Assembly (NCBI GenBank): GCA_905250075.1
Contig: CAJNOP010000001.1
Span: 1,691,912 to 1,755,911 of the forward strand
Source: Rotaria sp. Silwood1
Taxonomy: Eukaryota > Rotifera > Eurotatoria > Philodinida > Philodinidae
Length of the DNA stretch: 64,000 bases
Direction of reading: 5' to 3'
Shown in pieces: positions 22,778 through 36,826 of the stretch. Each line of letters opens with the position of its first letter. Within the stretch, counting starts at the first letter, position 1. The notes under the pieces are model-generated. The model saw only the letters and a list, made by a program, of their open reading frames with translations. It had not been told where the DNA came from and made no database searches. The translations under genes and the position numbers were made by a program.

Positions 22778-25700
22778 TCAATTAGAATGATGCACCATTT
22801 CAAAAGAGAATATTATATGTGCGATGGAATGATGTTCAACATCATTATTATCCTTGCACAATTTGCATCAAGTTCTATACAAAATCTGACATCGTTCTAA
22901 AAAGATATTATAGAGATAAATATATATGAATAGAGATAAAATAAAAGTAGAAGCAGAAATAACGAAACAAAATAGTACTAGACAGAAAGAAAGAAGAAAA
23001 ATAAATCTCATCTCAATAAGCAAACTATTCACCTAAGAACTATCGCGTCCGATCAATTTCAATACTTTCTCGATCTGAGTCTAATAGAAAAGAAAGAGAT
23101 AACAAATTTTCTTTCTATCAAAAATAATGCCATAAGCGGTGGTAATAACAACAATAATGATAATAATAATAATAATAATGATAATAGTAATAATAACAAA
23201 TGTGTGAGTAAGACCAACACGTTCAACTGTCTTCCCACCCGCTTGATGTGATGACGAGTAGTTCGAAGAACTAATGAAAAAAAGAAAAATGAATAATCAT
23301 ACTACGTTTTTTGTTCTTCCCGCACTATTCTTGCTCGTCGATATATGTGCGTGTGCATCAAACGGGGTGGGAGGGTCGATAGAGAATTCCTATTGTCGGT
23401 AGTCGGGTGGAAGAAAAAGAGGCAGGCATGCGCATTCTAGCCAAGGTTTAGGACGCGCATTCACTTAAAAAAAAACGAAGAATGAATGTTGTTGCGCACA
23501 TAAAAAAAAATAACTAGCACAAAACTTCTATATATAATTATTATGATTATTTTCCTTATTAGTTGTCTATGTGGACGAACTTATTTATATTTGCATGAAA
23601 GACTACATTTATTGTTTCAAATAAAACAATCGAGCAAACAGAACGTATTTAGAAAGATGATTGATGTTTTCCTTGTTTTTCTTTTCCTCTACATATCTCA
23701 TCATATGTATTTATGTCAATAGTTCCACTATGTGCTTGGTATTCGATTTGATCGCTTTTTTTTTGTGTGTGTGCTTATATTCAAGCACACCAACATGACA
23801 CAATGATTCAATTAAAGAAAATTGAGTTATTCATCCGTTCCTGTTGTTTCATAAACCCATCTGCCTGCCTGTTGTCGATAGTGTCACTTGCTTGTTGAAC
23901 TACATCAACAGGACATTATCTCAAGTATGCTTTCTGTCTTACGCCTAGACAAGTCAAAGACAGTCGTCTTTTTTTCCTTCTCTTTCTTGACTTACTAGCT
24001 AGTCATTTTTCGTGTTATATTTTTTTCTCAAAAGAAACATATTTCTGTTGGCTAATTTTATAGAAATAGCAAAGCGTTCAAATCTTTAAATATATCACAT
24101 CGATCGTATGAGATCAATCGAAGTTTCATACTATTTATGTTTATGTTACAAATAATCTGAAGAGTAAAAAAATTTGTTAAAAACAAAAACCAACAACAAC
24201 ATAAAAAAAAAAGAAAAAAGAAAAGAATAAACGATGTTGATAAAAAACAAACGACTTGTTATAGAAAATAAAGAATGACTTTCAGAAAAGAAAGAAAAAG
24301 AGAAAAAAAGAAATATCTATCTATATATACAGAATGGAAATGACATTCTATTATAAACAAAAATTACGCTTATTTGCGTACAATCAATTGAGACGAGAAC
24401 TTAAAGAAAAAGAAAATTTCATGATAATTTATAAAAGTATCTAAATTTTACACCAAACCCTTTGTTTTTTCTTTTATTTTTACTTAACTTCTTTGTTGTT
24501 TATATATGATCTATCTGAAAATTGAAGATAAAATATTACAGATTAGTATTAATCATAAATAAAAATGAATGAGTTGAAGAACATTCTATATAAATATATG
24601 TGTTCCCTGTGAAGATTAATAGTGATTATTAAAAAGAAAAAAGAAACCAACAAAGTTTCCTTAATTTTAAAGGATTCTACAAAACTTTCTCATATTTAAT
24701 AACTCTTTTTTTTCTTTTCAATATTTCTGTCAATAATTATTAATATCACTATTAATACATCTCCTCTTTGTGTTCTATTGTCTTCAATAATTTCCGCATG
24801 AACTTTGAAGTATTGACCAATGTTCATATAATCATGCATAAATTTTACTACATAAGAAAAAATAAACCATTAGTTTCATTGTTTTTAATATCGAAACAAT
24901 CAAATCTGATATTATATCTAAGTATCTAATAATACAAAAAATATTGTGTCAATTGTTTATAAATAGAATCTATCATTTATACAAAAAAAAAAATATTATA
25001 ACAACATGCAAATAGTCTATCTATGAAAAGATAATATACTTTACAGTTACATTACTTTCCATATTGAATATACCTTCAATTATAGAAAGATAAAGTTTTT
25101 CTAATATCAAGTTCATGTTGCCATTGAAAAATAAATAGGTCAATGAAGATAAAGAAGAAAGAACTTTCTTTTTCTTGTATTCAATAAATGACATACATTT
25201 ATATTATAATCTAACATGACTAACAAAAGAAATTAGAATTTAAAATTTATGCAAAAAAAAAGTATCTAAATTTGAATTATTTAACATGTCAGATAAGATA
25301 AACTAAAGAATATTTTTTTTATAATTAAATATAATTAAGAAGTAAATTAATTATATTTTATTTTTAAATTTCATTTTCTTCTACAAAAAGAAAAGAATTA
25401 TCTTCTAGAATGACATTTATTTGAATAGCATTTATAGCCTTTTTTTCGTTTTTGTTGTTCCTATTTTATACATTGTCTAATTAGTTTGTTCTCGCCCCTT
25501 TCTAATAGATCGGAGGAGGAGTTTTTATGTTTGCATAATGTGAATAGTAGTATCTTTTTCTCTTTCGCATTGTGTTTTACTCCCAATCATCAAGTCGAGG
25601 TAAACTACATATACAAGCGGTTTTTTTTTCTTCTTTTTCTTCTTTTGATTGTTTACAAACGGATCTGATCATTGTCGTTGTCTTTATCGTCGTGCTGTAC

Positions 25701-25933
25701 GTTTCCTATTCTTTTTTACTGAACACATTGTTTCTCTCCCTCTTTCGTTACATTATAGAGCCGTAGAGAGAGAGAGACAACAAATTTTTGTTACCTAGTT
25801 TTAATCCGACAAACCTTTTACTTCTTTCTCTCTCTCTCTTTCTACTTTGCTCAATCACACAATGAGCTTCTTTTTTTTTTCGTTGTGTACATCATTACGT
25901 CAGTAGTAACTCTATAAGACTAAATCTATAACA
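22778..25933. other. Divergent intergenic region between myotubularin and chitin synthase genes
   Basis: 3.2 kb between start codons pointing apart, so promoters and 5' UTRs of both genes lie here. It contains simple repeats (see the TAA tract) and short GA/CT runs near 25774 and 25832, close to the chitin synthase start. ORFs at 25486-25766 are low-complexity noncoding. No TATA box near 25934 was recognised. Confidence 0.55.
23142..23197. repeat. Imperfect TAA/AATAATGAT microsatellite
   Basis: About 56 bp of TAA-type triplets with TGA, TAG and CAA interruptions, in the upstream region of the myotubularin gene. Confidence 0.9.
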
Positions 25934-28900
25934 ATGCCTTATGGTGATGGAATTTTGGAATCACCAGCTGATCGATATGGAAAAACAACATTATGTATGC
26001 GTAATGCAAAACGTTTATTTAAATGTGCTGCTTATATGGTCTATTTTGTTGGTGTATTGGTGTTTGCTGTTGCAAGTAAAGGTTCATTTCTTCTAATGAC
26101 ACAAAGTTTAGGAAATCGATTGCAAGTGTGTATTTTTTTAATTATTTATATAATATAGAAAAAAGAATCGGGTGTTTTTATTATTAGGAAAAACAATATG
26201 CAAGTCGATGGTCATTTATGTTAGTTGCTACAATATGTGTTCCATATGTATTTCTTTTTCTTGAAGCATTGGCAAAAAGTCTTTTTCGTAATCGACGTGG
26301 ACCAGTTTTTACAGATTTAATAACAGTAATTGAAATAAAAATGACATTAATATATATATATATATAGGGATGACCAGTCTGGCCGGAAGACCCAACTTTT
26401 TCTTATATCATGTAGCTTCTATAATACATCAGAGCATTATAATTTTTCTAACAATTATAGTACTCGCATAATGCTGATGATCGGTCAAATCTAAGGGGTT
26501 TATACCTTGTTTGAAACCAAAATAATCAAAGTATTTTAAAATTCTGTTCGTAAATAGCAAAAGATTTTTGGAAGACTTTGATTATTTTGGTTTCAAACAA
26601 GGTATAAACCTCTTAGATTTGACCGATCATCAGCATTATGCGAGTACTTAACTGTTAGAAAAATTATAATGCTCTGATGTATTATAGAAGCTACATGATA
26701 CAAAAAAAAGTTGGGTCTTCTGGTCAGACTGGTCATTCTCATATATATTTATATTTTTATTCTCTTTAGATATTTCTTCTTGAGAGTATTCATACATTTG
26801 GTGTTTGTTTACTCGTATTTCGTGTTTTACCTAGTTGTGATGTTATACGTGGTCTTTTATTAATGAATGCTGTTTGTACAATACCAGCATTTTGTAAATT
26901 AACATTATCAAAAAGTAATTCACGTCCGATGTTACGTTTTTTAACATTATTTATTGATTTGGCTGCATTTGTTGCACAATGTTCAGTTTATTTTGTTGTA
27001 ACAAGTACACAATACACAGCATTCTTAACGAAACCATTAACACCAACAACAACAACACAAACAACACATGTTGGTGAATCATTATCATCAGATACATTTG
27101 ATACACTAAATACAGCATTAAGTAATTCAATAAAAGCAACAACAGATACAATTGAACAAGTACGAATACGTTTTGGTTGGGAAGCACCTGTTGCTTTATT
27201 TTGTGTATCGATTGTATGGTGGGAAAATTATGTTGATAGAGATATCAAATTAGGAAAATTAAATATACCATTAGGAACATATAAAAGACATTTACAATCT
27301 GTACGATCAAAAGCAAATATAGGTGCATCGATATGGAAAATAGCACTTACCGTTGCATTTAGTTTTCTTTTATTACCAAAAGAACGTTTTGAAAATGTAT
27401 TTGTATCATTTAATAGTAATCCAACAAATAATATACCTAATGACCCATCATTACATACAGGTTCAGATTTTAATAATTATGATGCTGGTTCATTATCAAA
27501 TCAATTTGATATGAATACTAATAATGATTTACCTGTACGACATAAACGTCAAATGCCATTATTTCCTACTGATGATAATAATACAATAATGGGTAAGATA
27601 GGTGGTAATGCAGATCAAATGTCTTTATTTCCGGGTAATGATGATGATCCAAATATAGCAGCTGATCCATTTGATTTTCAACCAGATAGAGTATGTAAAA
27701 TATATTATCTCGTAAATAAATGAATTTTAATGTTTGTTTTCTTTTCTTTTTTTTAGGAAAAAACTATTGATGATTATTGGCATTCTATAGGACCATTTGT
27801 TCCTATGATAATTCATTTTTTTTCTACAGGTCTTTGTTATTATTTTTCAAAATCAGCATGTAAAATGCAAATGCAACGTGTAGCATTTGCTGTACCATTA
27901 ACATTAGCAACACCTGTTACATTAGCTATAATGATAGGTTTATGTCAATGGAAAACTGATCAAATTGTATTTATACGTGAAATAATGTATTGGGATTGTA
28001 GTGAAAATTTAAATACAACACGTATAACATGGCATATTATTATTGGTTTATGTCTATGGTATTTATCACAATTATGGATTACATCACATATATGGTTTCC
28101 AGAAAATAAACGCTTAGCTACAACTGAAACGTAAAAATACAAAGAAAAAATAACCAATGTTTTATTTTATGTTAATTTTGTTTTTTTGAATAGATTATTT
28201 GTTCTTCCACAATATGATAGTTCATTAATTGAACAATCACTTTTATTAAATCGACGTCGTAATGAACCAGAACATCAAAAAAATAAATTAGAAGAACATT
28301 TTGAAGATTTAGATATTATTGATGGAATGGCTGCATTTTGTAAGTGACTCTTCATTTTTTGCTCTTTACTTGTGTTGACATCATAGATGATGTATGTCAT
28401 AAGACTATTGTATGATAGAAAGATATTTACACATAATCTTCTTTACGTGTGTGTGTGATCGTCTAATTTATGGAGGGAAAAAAAGAAAGATGATGGCCTT
28501 TTTGATTGAATGTCTGGACAAATATTAAAACTATGATGAGAAAATATTACATAAAGAAAGAATAAAATGTTTAAGCTCATATTTTTTCTTTTTTTTTTTT
28601 GTTTCATTACAATAGCTGAAGATGAAAAGCTAGAAAATAATACAAAAATTTATTTATGTGGAACATTATGGCATGAAACTATCAGTGAAATGATTCTTAT
28701 GCTTAAATCAATTATGAGGTAAAAGCAAAGAAAATGTAAATATTAAGATTTGTATTTGTTTTTTTATTTGATAGAATGGATATTGATCAAAGTGCAAGGA
28801 GACAAGCAAGAGATGAATTTCAAGTTATTGATCCAGATTATTATGACATGGAAGGTGTGTAAATTATAAGTGATTTTGGATATTAATTATGCTTATGAGT

Positions 28901-31900
28901 AATACTTTCTTATTCCTATCGAAATGGATAAAATGAATTTTTTTTGACTTTTGAATATTCAACAATTTTTAGAACAGATTTTTGATTAGATTTTTTAACT
29001 ATTTTCGGAAAATTAAGCAATAGTATTCGAGAAACAACTCAAGTAGCAATCAGATTAATGAGAATACTAGAAAAAATCTATTAGTTCCTAACAGAGATGA
29101 AATCGGTTCATAGTATATCAAATCAACTTCGATTTCGGTTCTCTTTAAACTTTGAAAAGCTTAAACCGTTTTCATCTTTAATTTCTCGCATTGTCATCTG
29201 GTGAATATCATATGATCTAACGAGAAAAGTTCTCCAACTGATTAATCGCTTTTGAGTTAGGATTATCCGTATCATGTAGGTCCATATGAGGTTGTGAATA
29301 TCTTAAAATGATCCCGTAAATTTACGATAGTCTGTAAAATGACTGTCGTGATCTTCATGAGGAATACTAGAAAAACCGACTAAAAACACACTTTACAGTC
29401 TTACTCCGATATTTTTCTTACATATCTCACAAGTAAAGCCTCTCGGGTCCAAAATTTTGGGATCCAGATCCAGTTGATTAGACTCTTTTCTATCAAAGTC
29501 TAGACCGCACTCATAATGTCAACGAAATTTTCTAGTTCAAGTATACTAGTCGCTCCAAACATGCTGAATACTTTTTATCGATTATTGGCTGTTACTTATA
29601 GATTGTAAATCATCATTGAGTTGGCTCTGAATACGAAGCCGATCGAATGAGCACTACTAATAGAATAATTTCTTTTGTTCAATCCGTCACCGATAATACT
29701 CTCTAATAATGTTTTAATTCTTATCTTTCATTAGCTCATGTCTTTTTTGACGATGCATTCTATCATGATGAAAATCAACAGCGTACATTAAATATGTTTG
29801 TTAAAGATTTTTTTGAAGCTATCAATAAAGCTGCTGGGTAAATCGATATACAGGGTGTTCCAAAAGTCCGGAACAAAAGTAAATTCATAGAATTCCACTA
29901 TTTATCAAACTTAATCATCCAATTTTTTTTCTGATAATAGATATCATTGTGAAGTTTTTGTTTGTCCGGACAAACTTCACAAATACTGTTCACAGTTATA
30001 ACTATCGACTAAAACATCAAAATCAGTCCTTTTTTGGAGCCATTTCGCAGTGTTTCTTTTTCAATATCTCAATTTCTTGCGTTTTTTGTGACTTTTATAT
30101 CGGTCATATCTTACATTATCGTTTATATGCATTTGGTGTGATATTTCAGTGCAAAATAAGCCTAATAATGTCAAGTTTCAAGACCTTGAAGCTCTTGAGA
30201 TTGGTTTTCCTCCCTCAGTTCATCAGTCATCCTTTCAAAGGTTAAAATGATCTTATGAACTTCGTAATCTTAGAAGTTGACATTATTAGACTTATTTTGC
30301 ACTGAAATATCACACCGAATGCATATAAACGATAATGTAAGATATGACCAATATAAAAGTCACAAAAAACGCAAGAAATTGAGATATTGAAAGAGAAACG
30401 CTGCGAAGTGGCTCCAAAAAAGGACTGATTTTGATGTTTTAGTCGATAGTTATAACTGTGAACAGTATTTGTGAAGTTTGTCCGGACAAACAAAAACTTC
30501 ACACTGATATCTATTATCAGAAAAAAAATTGGTTGATTAAGTTTGATAAATAGTGAAATTCTATTAATTTACTTTTGTTCCGGACTTTTGGAACACTCTG
30601 TATATATCGAAAATATGTATATTCAACTTTAAAATTCCTTTAGAATTGTTCATGATGTTGAAGGTATGAAATTAGCACCACCACAAAAAGCAGCAACACC
30701 CTATGGTGGTCGTTTATCATGGCGATTACCAGGTGGAAATTTACTGGTTGTTCATCTTAAAGATAAACTTAAAGTTAGTAAGAAAAAACGATGGAGTATG
30801 GTAAGTTTTATATATATTGATTTTCATTCGATATAAAAAATTATTTTAAGGTCATGTATATGTATTATTTACTTGGTTATCGTATTCTTGGTCAATGTGA
30901 ACAACGAATGAAATCATTAATAAAATTAATTGAAGATGCACCAGATAAGAGAAATTATCGTCGACATTTTGATCAAAATGAAGATTTACATGTTTATTAT
31001 AAAGATATTCTTGGACCACGCTTATTACTTGAAGTATATTTTTTAAATATCTCAAAATTAATTTCTATATTTGTTTTTGTTTTTAATAGGCAGAAAATAC
31101 ATTTATTTTATCTGTTGATGGTGATGTTGACTTTGGTCCTGATTCAGTTCGAATGTTAATTGATCGAATGAAAAAAGATAAAAAAGTTGGAGCAGTTAGT
31201 AGTCGAATTCATCCAATTGGTAGTGGTCCATTAATATGGTATCAGGTAATTTTCTATCTTATCACATCTGTTAATCCTTTGTTGATGTCTTCGTTTCAAA
31301 ACTTAATTATTGTCCTAGGATTTGCCTGAATTCCATCTATAGAAAATTATCAAAATTCGATGTTCTTGTTCTTTATAAAGATTTATACATCAGTTTTCAT
31401 AGATGCAATATAAAGATATAAAATGTCACAAAAAAGATTTGCTCGCATTGTTTGCATAACAACATTGAAGTATAACAAAACAAAAATATTCTAGATTCTG
31501 TTACTCGAATCTAGAATGATAAACATACACTGATGTGTTCATATATATACAATGCTCTCTAAAAATAAGAAGAGGAGAAATTTTTCTCTTATCCTTGTTC
31601 TTTTTTATTTAAAAACTTTAAAATTGTAATTTCGCTGTTAGAATGATGTATTTGTTCTTATCTTATTTTCTTTGATGAAGGCAAAGTCTTTTCATTATAT
31701 ATCTGACGAGTTACCATTTGTTTGTTTCCCTTACATTTTAATAAACACCATTAACAAATTCACACAGTTCTCACGAACGACAAAAACCGATGTAATGTTA
31801 TTTTGTTCTAAAAGACAATTATAAATTGCATATTTTATAAACACAATGTGAATCATTACTATTAATGATGAATGCGCAAACGATTTTATTCAGAAAAATA

Positions 31901-34900
31901 ATTTGTAGACGACAAATAGGAACTCGGGGAGGACGAAACATTATGACTATATCACTATTTATATGCTAGAATCTATGTAGACTTACAACTGTATTGTTTC
32001 TCTGTTCGATCAATGCATGATCCTTCTGATAAATATATTGTGTACCTATTAAAAACTAATATTCGACGAAAAATTATAAAGTTGATCAGCTTTTATTACA
32101 ACGATATGGACAGAGGTTTAAAATACGATACCTTTTGTTTTTGTTAAATAGAAAATGGAATATGCTATGTGTTATTGGTTACAAAAAACAACTGAACATA
32201 GTCTTGGTTGTGTTTTATGTGCACCTGGTTGTTTTGCATTATATCGTGCATCAGCTTTGATGGATGATAATGTAATGAAAGTATTTGCAGCACGTTGTGA
32301 ATCACCAGAAGATTATCTATTAAAAGATTTAGGTGAAGATCGTTTTTTAAGTAAATTATTAATTGAACAAGGTTATAGAATTGAATATTGTGCTGCAGCT
32401 GATGCATATACACATGCACCGGAAACATTTACAGATTTTTTTAATCAACGTCGTCGATGGATACCATCAACACTTGGTATAACTGTATCAATACTTAAAA
32501 ATTATCGTCGTACAATACGTATTAATGAAAGTGTTTCATTTTTAGCTGTACTTTATCATGTTTTTTATCTTGCTTTATATATATTAAGTCCAGCAACAAT
32601 AACAATAGCAATAGCTGATGCATTTAATGCAACAACTGATATTGACGTATGGGCTGCATATACACTTGCTTGTTTTCCTGCTGTTGCATTTTTAATGATT
32701 TGTTATCATGATATAACTGAAGAAAAAAAAATAATTTGTGCAGCTATATTTGGAACATATTATGCTATTGTTATGATGATTGTTGTTGTTGGAACAATTG
32801 TAAGAATGGTTGATGGTTCATGGAAAACAACAGCAGTGTTTTTTCTTCTTTTTATGGGAATTATTTTCTTTTTTACAGCTATTTGTCATCCATATGAATT
32901 AAGTAAGTATGAAAGAGAAGGAGCAAATTTTTTTAGAAATATATTTGAGAACATTATTTGAATATTTTGTATTATATATTGTCAGTGGATCAAGTTTTTT
33001 TTTTCTTATGACGAGTATCGAAATGAGATCGATTAGAGAGTAAACTATTGAAAAGATAAGTTTGTTTTAAAGGAAATCGTTTTATATTTGTTAGAAACAA
33101 TTCTTTTTGGAACAAAACTTAAGAAACACTTATTATCTATCTTAGTAAGGACTCTTCCTAAGTGTTAAAAAGCTTTTTAGCTGAAACTTAGCCCACCAGT
33201 AGGGGATGTATAGACTCGAGAACGTTAAAGAGGATATGAGCATAAGCTGAGACCAGACAGAGATACTGACATTTTACGATAATTTTCTTGCAGGACCCCA
33301 CTTTTTAATAGAATTGAAATTTTGAATTGTGATCTGAAACTTTTTCCAACCGAAGATTTCAATCAGATGAGCCGGCTTACAAAGTTTCAGAATTCTCGTA
33401 TGTTAGCATAAAGATGCTTTTTATGGTTATTATGTTCTGCAAGAATATCTGACCATATGCTCTTTAGTTTTCAGTTCAAAAGTTTTCTATCATCTGAAAA
33501 AGTTTCCTCGTTGACGAAGGTACCACAGAGAATAAGAAACTTACAGAAAACTTTTTAAGTTATTACTAACAGTAGTCCCACAGGAGGTCTGTGAGGAGCT
33601 TCGTCTTTTCCTTGTGACCTCTCAGCTTGTAAAAATTAATCACAGAGACCTATTATGTATATTCTACTAAATAGAAAGAAAATGCTGAATTATGATGCTT
33701 AACCTAGTACGTTCGAACAGATCAGCAGTTATACAGTCCGTTTGTTTATCAAATATGAGTTCTTACTTGCATTCTTATTCATTTATTGATGTATTTAATA
33801 TAAGATCAATACTTCATTGATTGAAATTAAAATTATGATCATTCTAAAACAAATTTTAATCAGTTAAATATAACTCACGGTCATTTCGATGTCAGTAGGA
33901 TTGAGAGGAAAGTTGATTGGAAAGTTTTTACTAAATTCAATAAGATTTTAAAGCCGCACGAGCATTTTTTAGAGAATTGATGAGCAACAAAAAAGACAAA
34001 CGCTGAATTGTCGATTAGAGAAAAGCAAAAATTTCTAAGATTGAAGGAATCATCTTGATATAACTTGATGATTTCGAGTAGACTAAATCTTTTCATATTT
34101 GTATACCGATTGTTATTTTCCTCGAAATAACATTTTCATACTACGATTGAAAGAAACGAACCATCAAGTTTTAAGATATAAATTCCTTTTTTTTTTTCAT
34201 AAATAAATACGACCTCATATTCATTTTGATTTTATTTAATCACTCGAAAAGTAATATAAATGAAAATAAATCTTTATATCTATAAATTTATTTCAGACTG
34301 TGTTCAACCATGTTTACTTTTTTTTCTTTGTGTTCCAACATCGTATGTTTTACTTGTTATATATGCATTAACAAATTTAAATGCCAATGCATGGGGTACA
34401 CGTGAAGATATATTTATACCAAATCGTAAGAAAAAACAAAAATTTAAAAGTCAAGCTGAATGTTTACAATTTCTTGAACAACAATTTTCAAATGCTAAAA
34501 ATTCTAATGAATTATTAGCTGTTGTTGAAAATTTAATTGATGAATGTCATTCACAACGTACAGAATCAAGTGATCAATTATTAGCACAAATAACAGCTGT
34601 ACTTAATCGTATAAATATGTTTGATGATCTTGATAAACGTTTAAATAAAGGTTTAGATTTACATGGTCTAGGTTTAGAAGAACTTGTTGAAGAACAAGAA
34701 AAAAAAGATCAAAATCAAAATATAAATCATGAACAAAAACATAATGAACAATTAATTAATAAATATGATGATCGTATAAATCCATATTGGTTTGATCATC
34801 AATTAGTTAAATATGCTGATGTTAAATATTTAAATGAAAATGAATTTATTTTTTGGAGACGTTTAATACAAAAATATTTAAAACCAATACATATGGATGC

Positions 34901-36826
34901 ATTAGAAAAACAAAAACTTCAATTAGGTTTAAATGATTTACGTGATCAAGGTGTATTTGCTTTTTTTATGCTTGATGCATTATGGATAGCATTTGTTTTT
35001 TCTGTTTTACTTGCACAAAATCGTTTAAAAGATATGTTATTTATACCTGTACCTATACCAAGTTCATATAATGATCATGCTATGATTGAACCATTAGGTG
35101 TTATGTTAATATTTTTCTTTGGTATTATATGTTTAATACAATTTATAGCTATGCTTTGTCATCGTTATAATACATTTCAACATATATTAGCATCAACAAA
35201 ACTTCGTTCAAGTAAATTTGAAGGTGTTAGAATTGAAGATATTATGGATATTGTTAAAATGCTTCAACAAATCAAAGTAAGAAAGAAATCAATCAATAAG
35301 AAGAAGAAAAATAATATTAAGACGTGTTTTTTTTTAAGCCAATTGATGAAGAAAATGAACCATTACCAGATTATAGTGATGGCGAAATGGATAAAAATGA
35401 TAATCCACACAATGGAATGAAAGGTGGTGATGATGATGATCGATCACAAGCTGGATCAGGTGATGATGATGTATTTGTTCAAGCAGCAGCTATTGCTGGT
35501 GAAATAAATAATGAATCGGCTGCAGGAAAATATCATATTGTCGATGAAAAGGGACCGGTAACCGCAAAAACTACATTTAATCTTTTTTTCTTTAATTACA
35601 TTTATCTAATGATAACTGAAGATATTTCAACAGTCATTTCAGTATCGAATTTATGAACCAGATATGGACAAGATAGAGCCGAGATATAGTCATACTTTTG
35701 ACCAAGACTGGAATCAGGACCCAATCCTTTTTTCATCAAAGTAGCGGTCACAACTGCCACACTCTCATTGAGAACGATATCTTTTATATTCGTGTAAAAC
35801 TTATGTTGAATGTCATATTATCACGACTCATGTGTCCTCAACAGATATGATCAGAGGCCCGTTTCCACCAGAATCAAGATAAAAAATGACTGATTCCGAA
35901 CATGTCTAGTATGAACTAAGAAATAAGTCTATTTATGATTTCATTCAATGAAAATATATCTGTCTTATGAAAAGATAAAAGTAACGTTTTGATTAAAGAC
36001 AAGAAAAAAAATGAAGTTTTTGTAATACTTTCAAGGTTTTTAAACAAAACTATTTTTTTATGTCGTACTGAAAGAGTCATTACATATTGAACAAATTCTT
36101 TTTAATTAATATGATTGTGTTCTTTTCATTCAACCGAAACTAATCATAATCTCATTGAAAATCAGATATAAATATGATTGGTTGGTTATTGAATATTTAA
36201 ACAATATTTAAATACAAAATAAATTTATTCGTTTTTTTCATATATTTTAGCGAAAAATTCGTCAAAGAGTAAGTCGACGTAATCATGGTAAAACTACCGA
36301 TGATCGTCATCATCGTAAAGGTGTCGATAATCCATCATTTCAACCTGATGAATCTCAACATGGAATTGAACGTATAACATCACCAAAACGAAATCGAAAG
36401 ATTCGATCAAGTATATTATTATTTTTCTTGCTTTATTTTTCTCTTAAATCTAATATGTTCTTTTATTTCATATAAGGTGCAAGTCCAACAAAAAAATCTC
36501 GTAATGCAAAACCTCGTACACATAGTGAAAATCGTCATTTAAATTCTCATATACGTTCACCACAACAACAAGATACATCAATTCTAACAACAACACAAGC
36601 TGGAGCTTCAGCTATATATCCATCATCTTCACGTCATCAACGTCGTACACATTATAATAAAAAATTACAAAAGAAAAATTCCCTTGATGCTAATTTTCGT
36701 CGTCGTGTTGAAAAATTAAAAGAAGCTACAAGTTCAACTGAACTTGATATGAAATTACTTGATAAAAAAATGACAAAAGTTCTTTTCAATATGCATGGTG
36801 TTCCAGTTGGACCAAATGTTTTATAA
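25934..36826 (+). CDS. Chitin synthase (invertebrate type, GT2 family)
   Basis: Sixteen exons: 25934-26125, 26188-26325, 26770-27690, 27757-28130, 28194-28339, 28616-28718, 28775-28854, 29735-29837, 30644-30800, 30851-31033, 31090-31245, 32152-32902, 34297-35276, 35339-35557, 36251-36410 and 36477-36826; 1670 aa. It transfers GlcNAc from UDP-GlcNAc to growing chitin and extrudes the chain through the membrane. Multiple N-terminal spans are followed by a cytosolic catalytic core (TLWHETISEM; SVDGDVDF near 807-814; GEDRF at 912-916; QRRRW at 950-954), a cluster of transmembrane helices, WGTRE (1134-1138), a coiled-coil-like segment, then two more spans ending in HRYNTFQHILAST, as in arthropod and nematode enzymes. 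All catalytic signatures are intact. An extra Thr-rich loop and an Asn/Asp-rich loop with repeated xxLFPxxDD lie in exon 3. The last two exons are a basic, disordered tail. Introns at 26326-26769 and 29838-30643 carry palindromic elements; 31246-32151 and 32903-34296 are long and otherwise empty. Confidence 0.95.
26367..26740. mobile_element. Palindromic MITE-like element in chitin synthase intron 2
   Basis: About 374 bp forming one long imperfect inverted repeat: arms of about 165 bp (26367-26532 and 26574-26740) around a 40-bp spacer. Matching segments include GATGACCAGTCTGG with CAGACTGGTCATTC and GATCGGTCAAATCTAAG with CTTAGATTTGACCGATC. TA dinucleotides flank both ends (TATATA/ATATATA), consistent with TA target duplication. 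No coding capacity. Arms differ at scattered bases, so the insertion is not brand new. Class (Tc1/mariner-type or foldback) is inferred from the flanking TA only. Confidence 0.8.
29851..30600. mobile_element. Mariner-like palindromic non-autonomous element in chitin synthase intron 8
   Basis: A 750-bp element flanked by TA on both sides. Ends are CAGGGTGTTCCAAAAGTCC on the left and its near-perfect complement on the right, typical of mariner-type termini. Two arms of about 330 bp (29851-30187 and 30273-30600) are inverted copies around an 85-bp centre. Because of the symmetry, the same short reading frame appears on both strands (29949-30245 + and 30502-30242 -, both beginning MKFLFVRTNFTNTVHS). 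This is a by-product of the palindrome. No transposase is present; it would need a transposase supplied elsewhere. Confidence 0.85.

Noticed and set aside
29949-30502. Two opposite-strand ORFs with nearly identical products
   Set aside because: They are mirror images created by the palindromic transposon-like element and contain no transposase or other domain.
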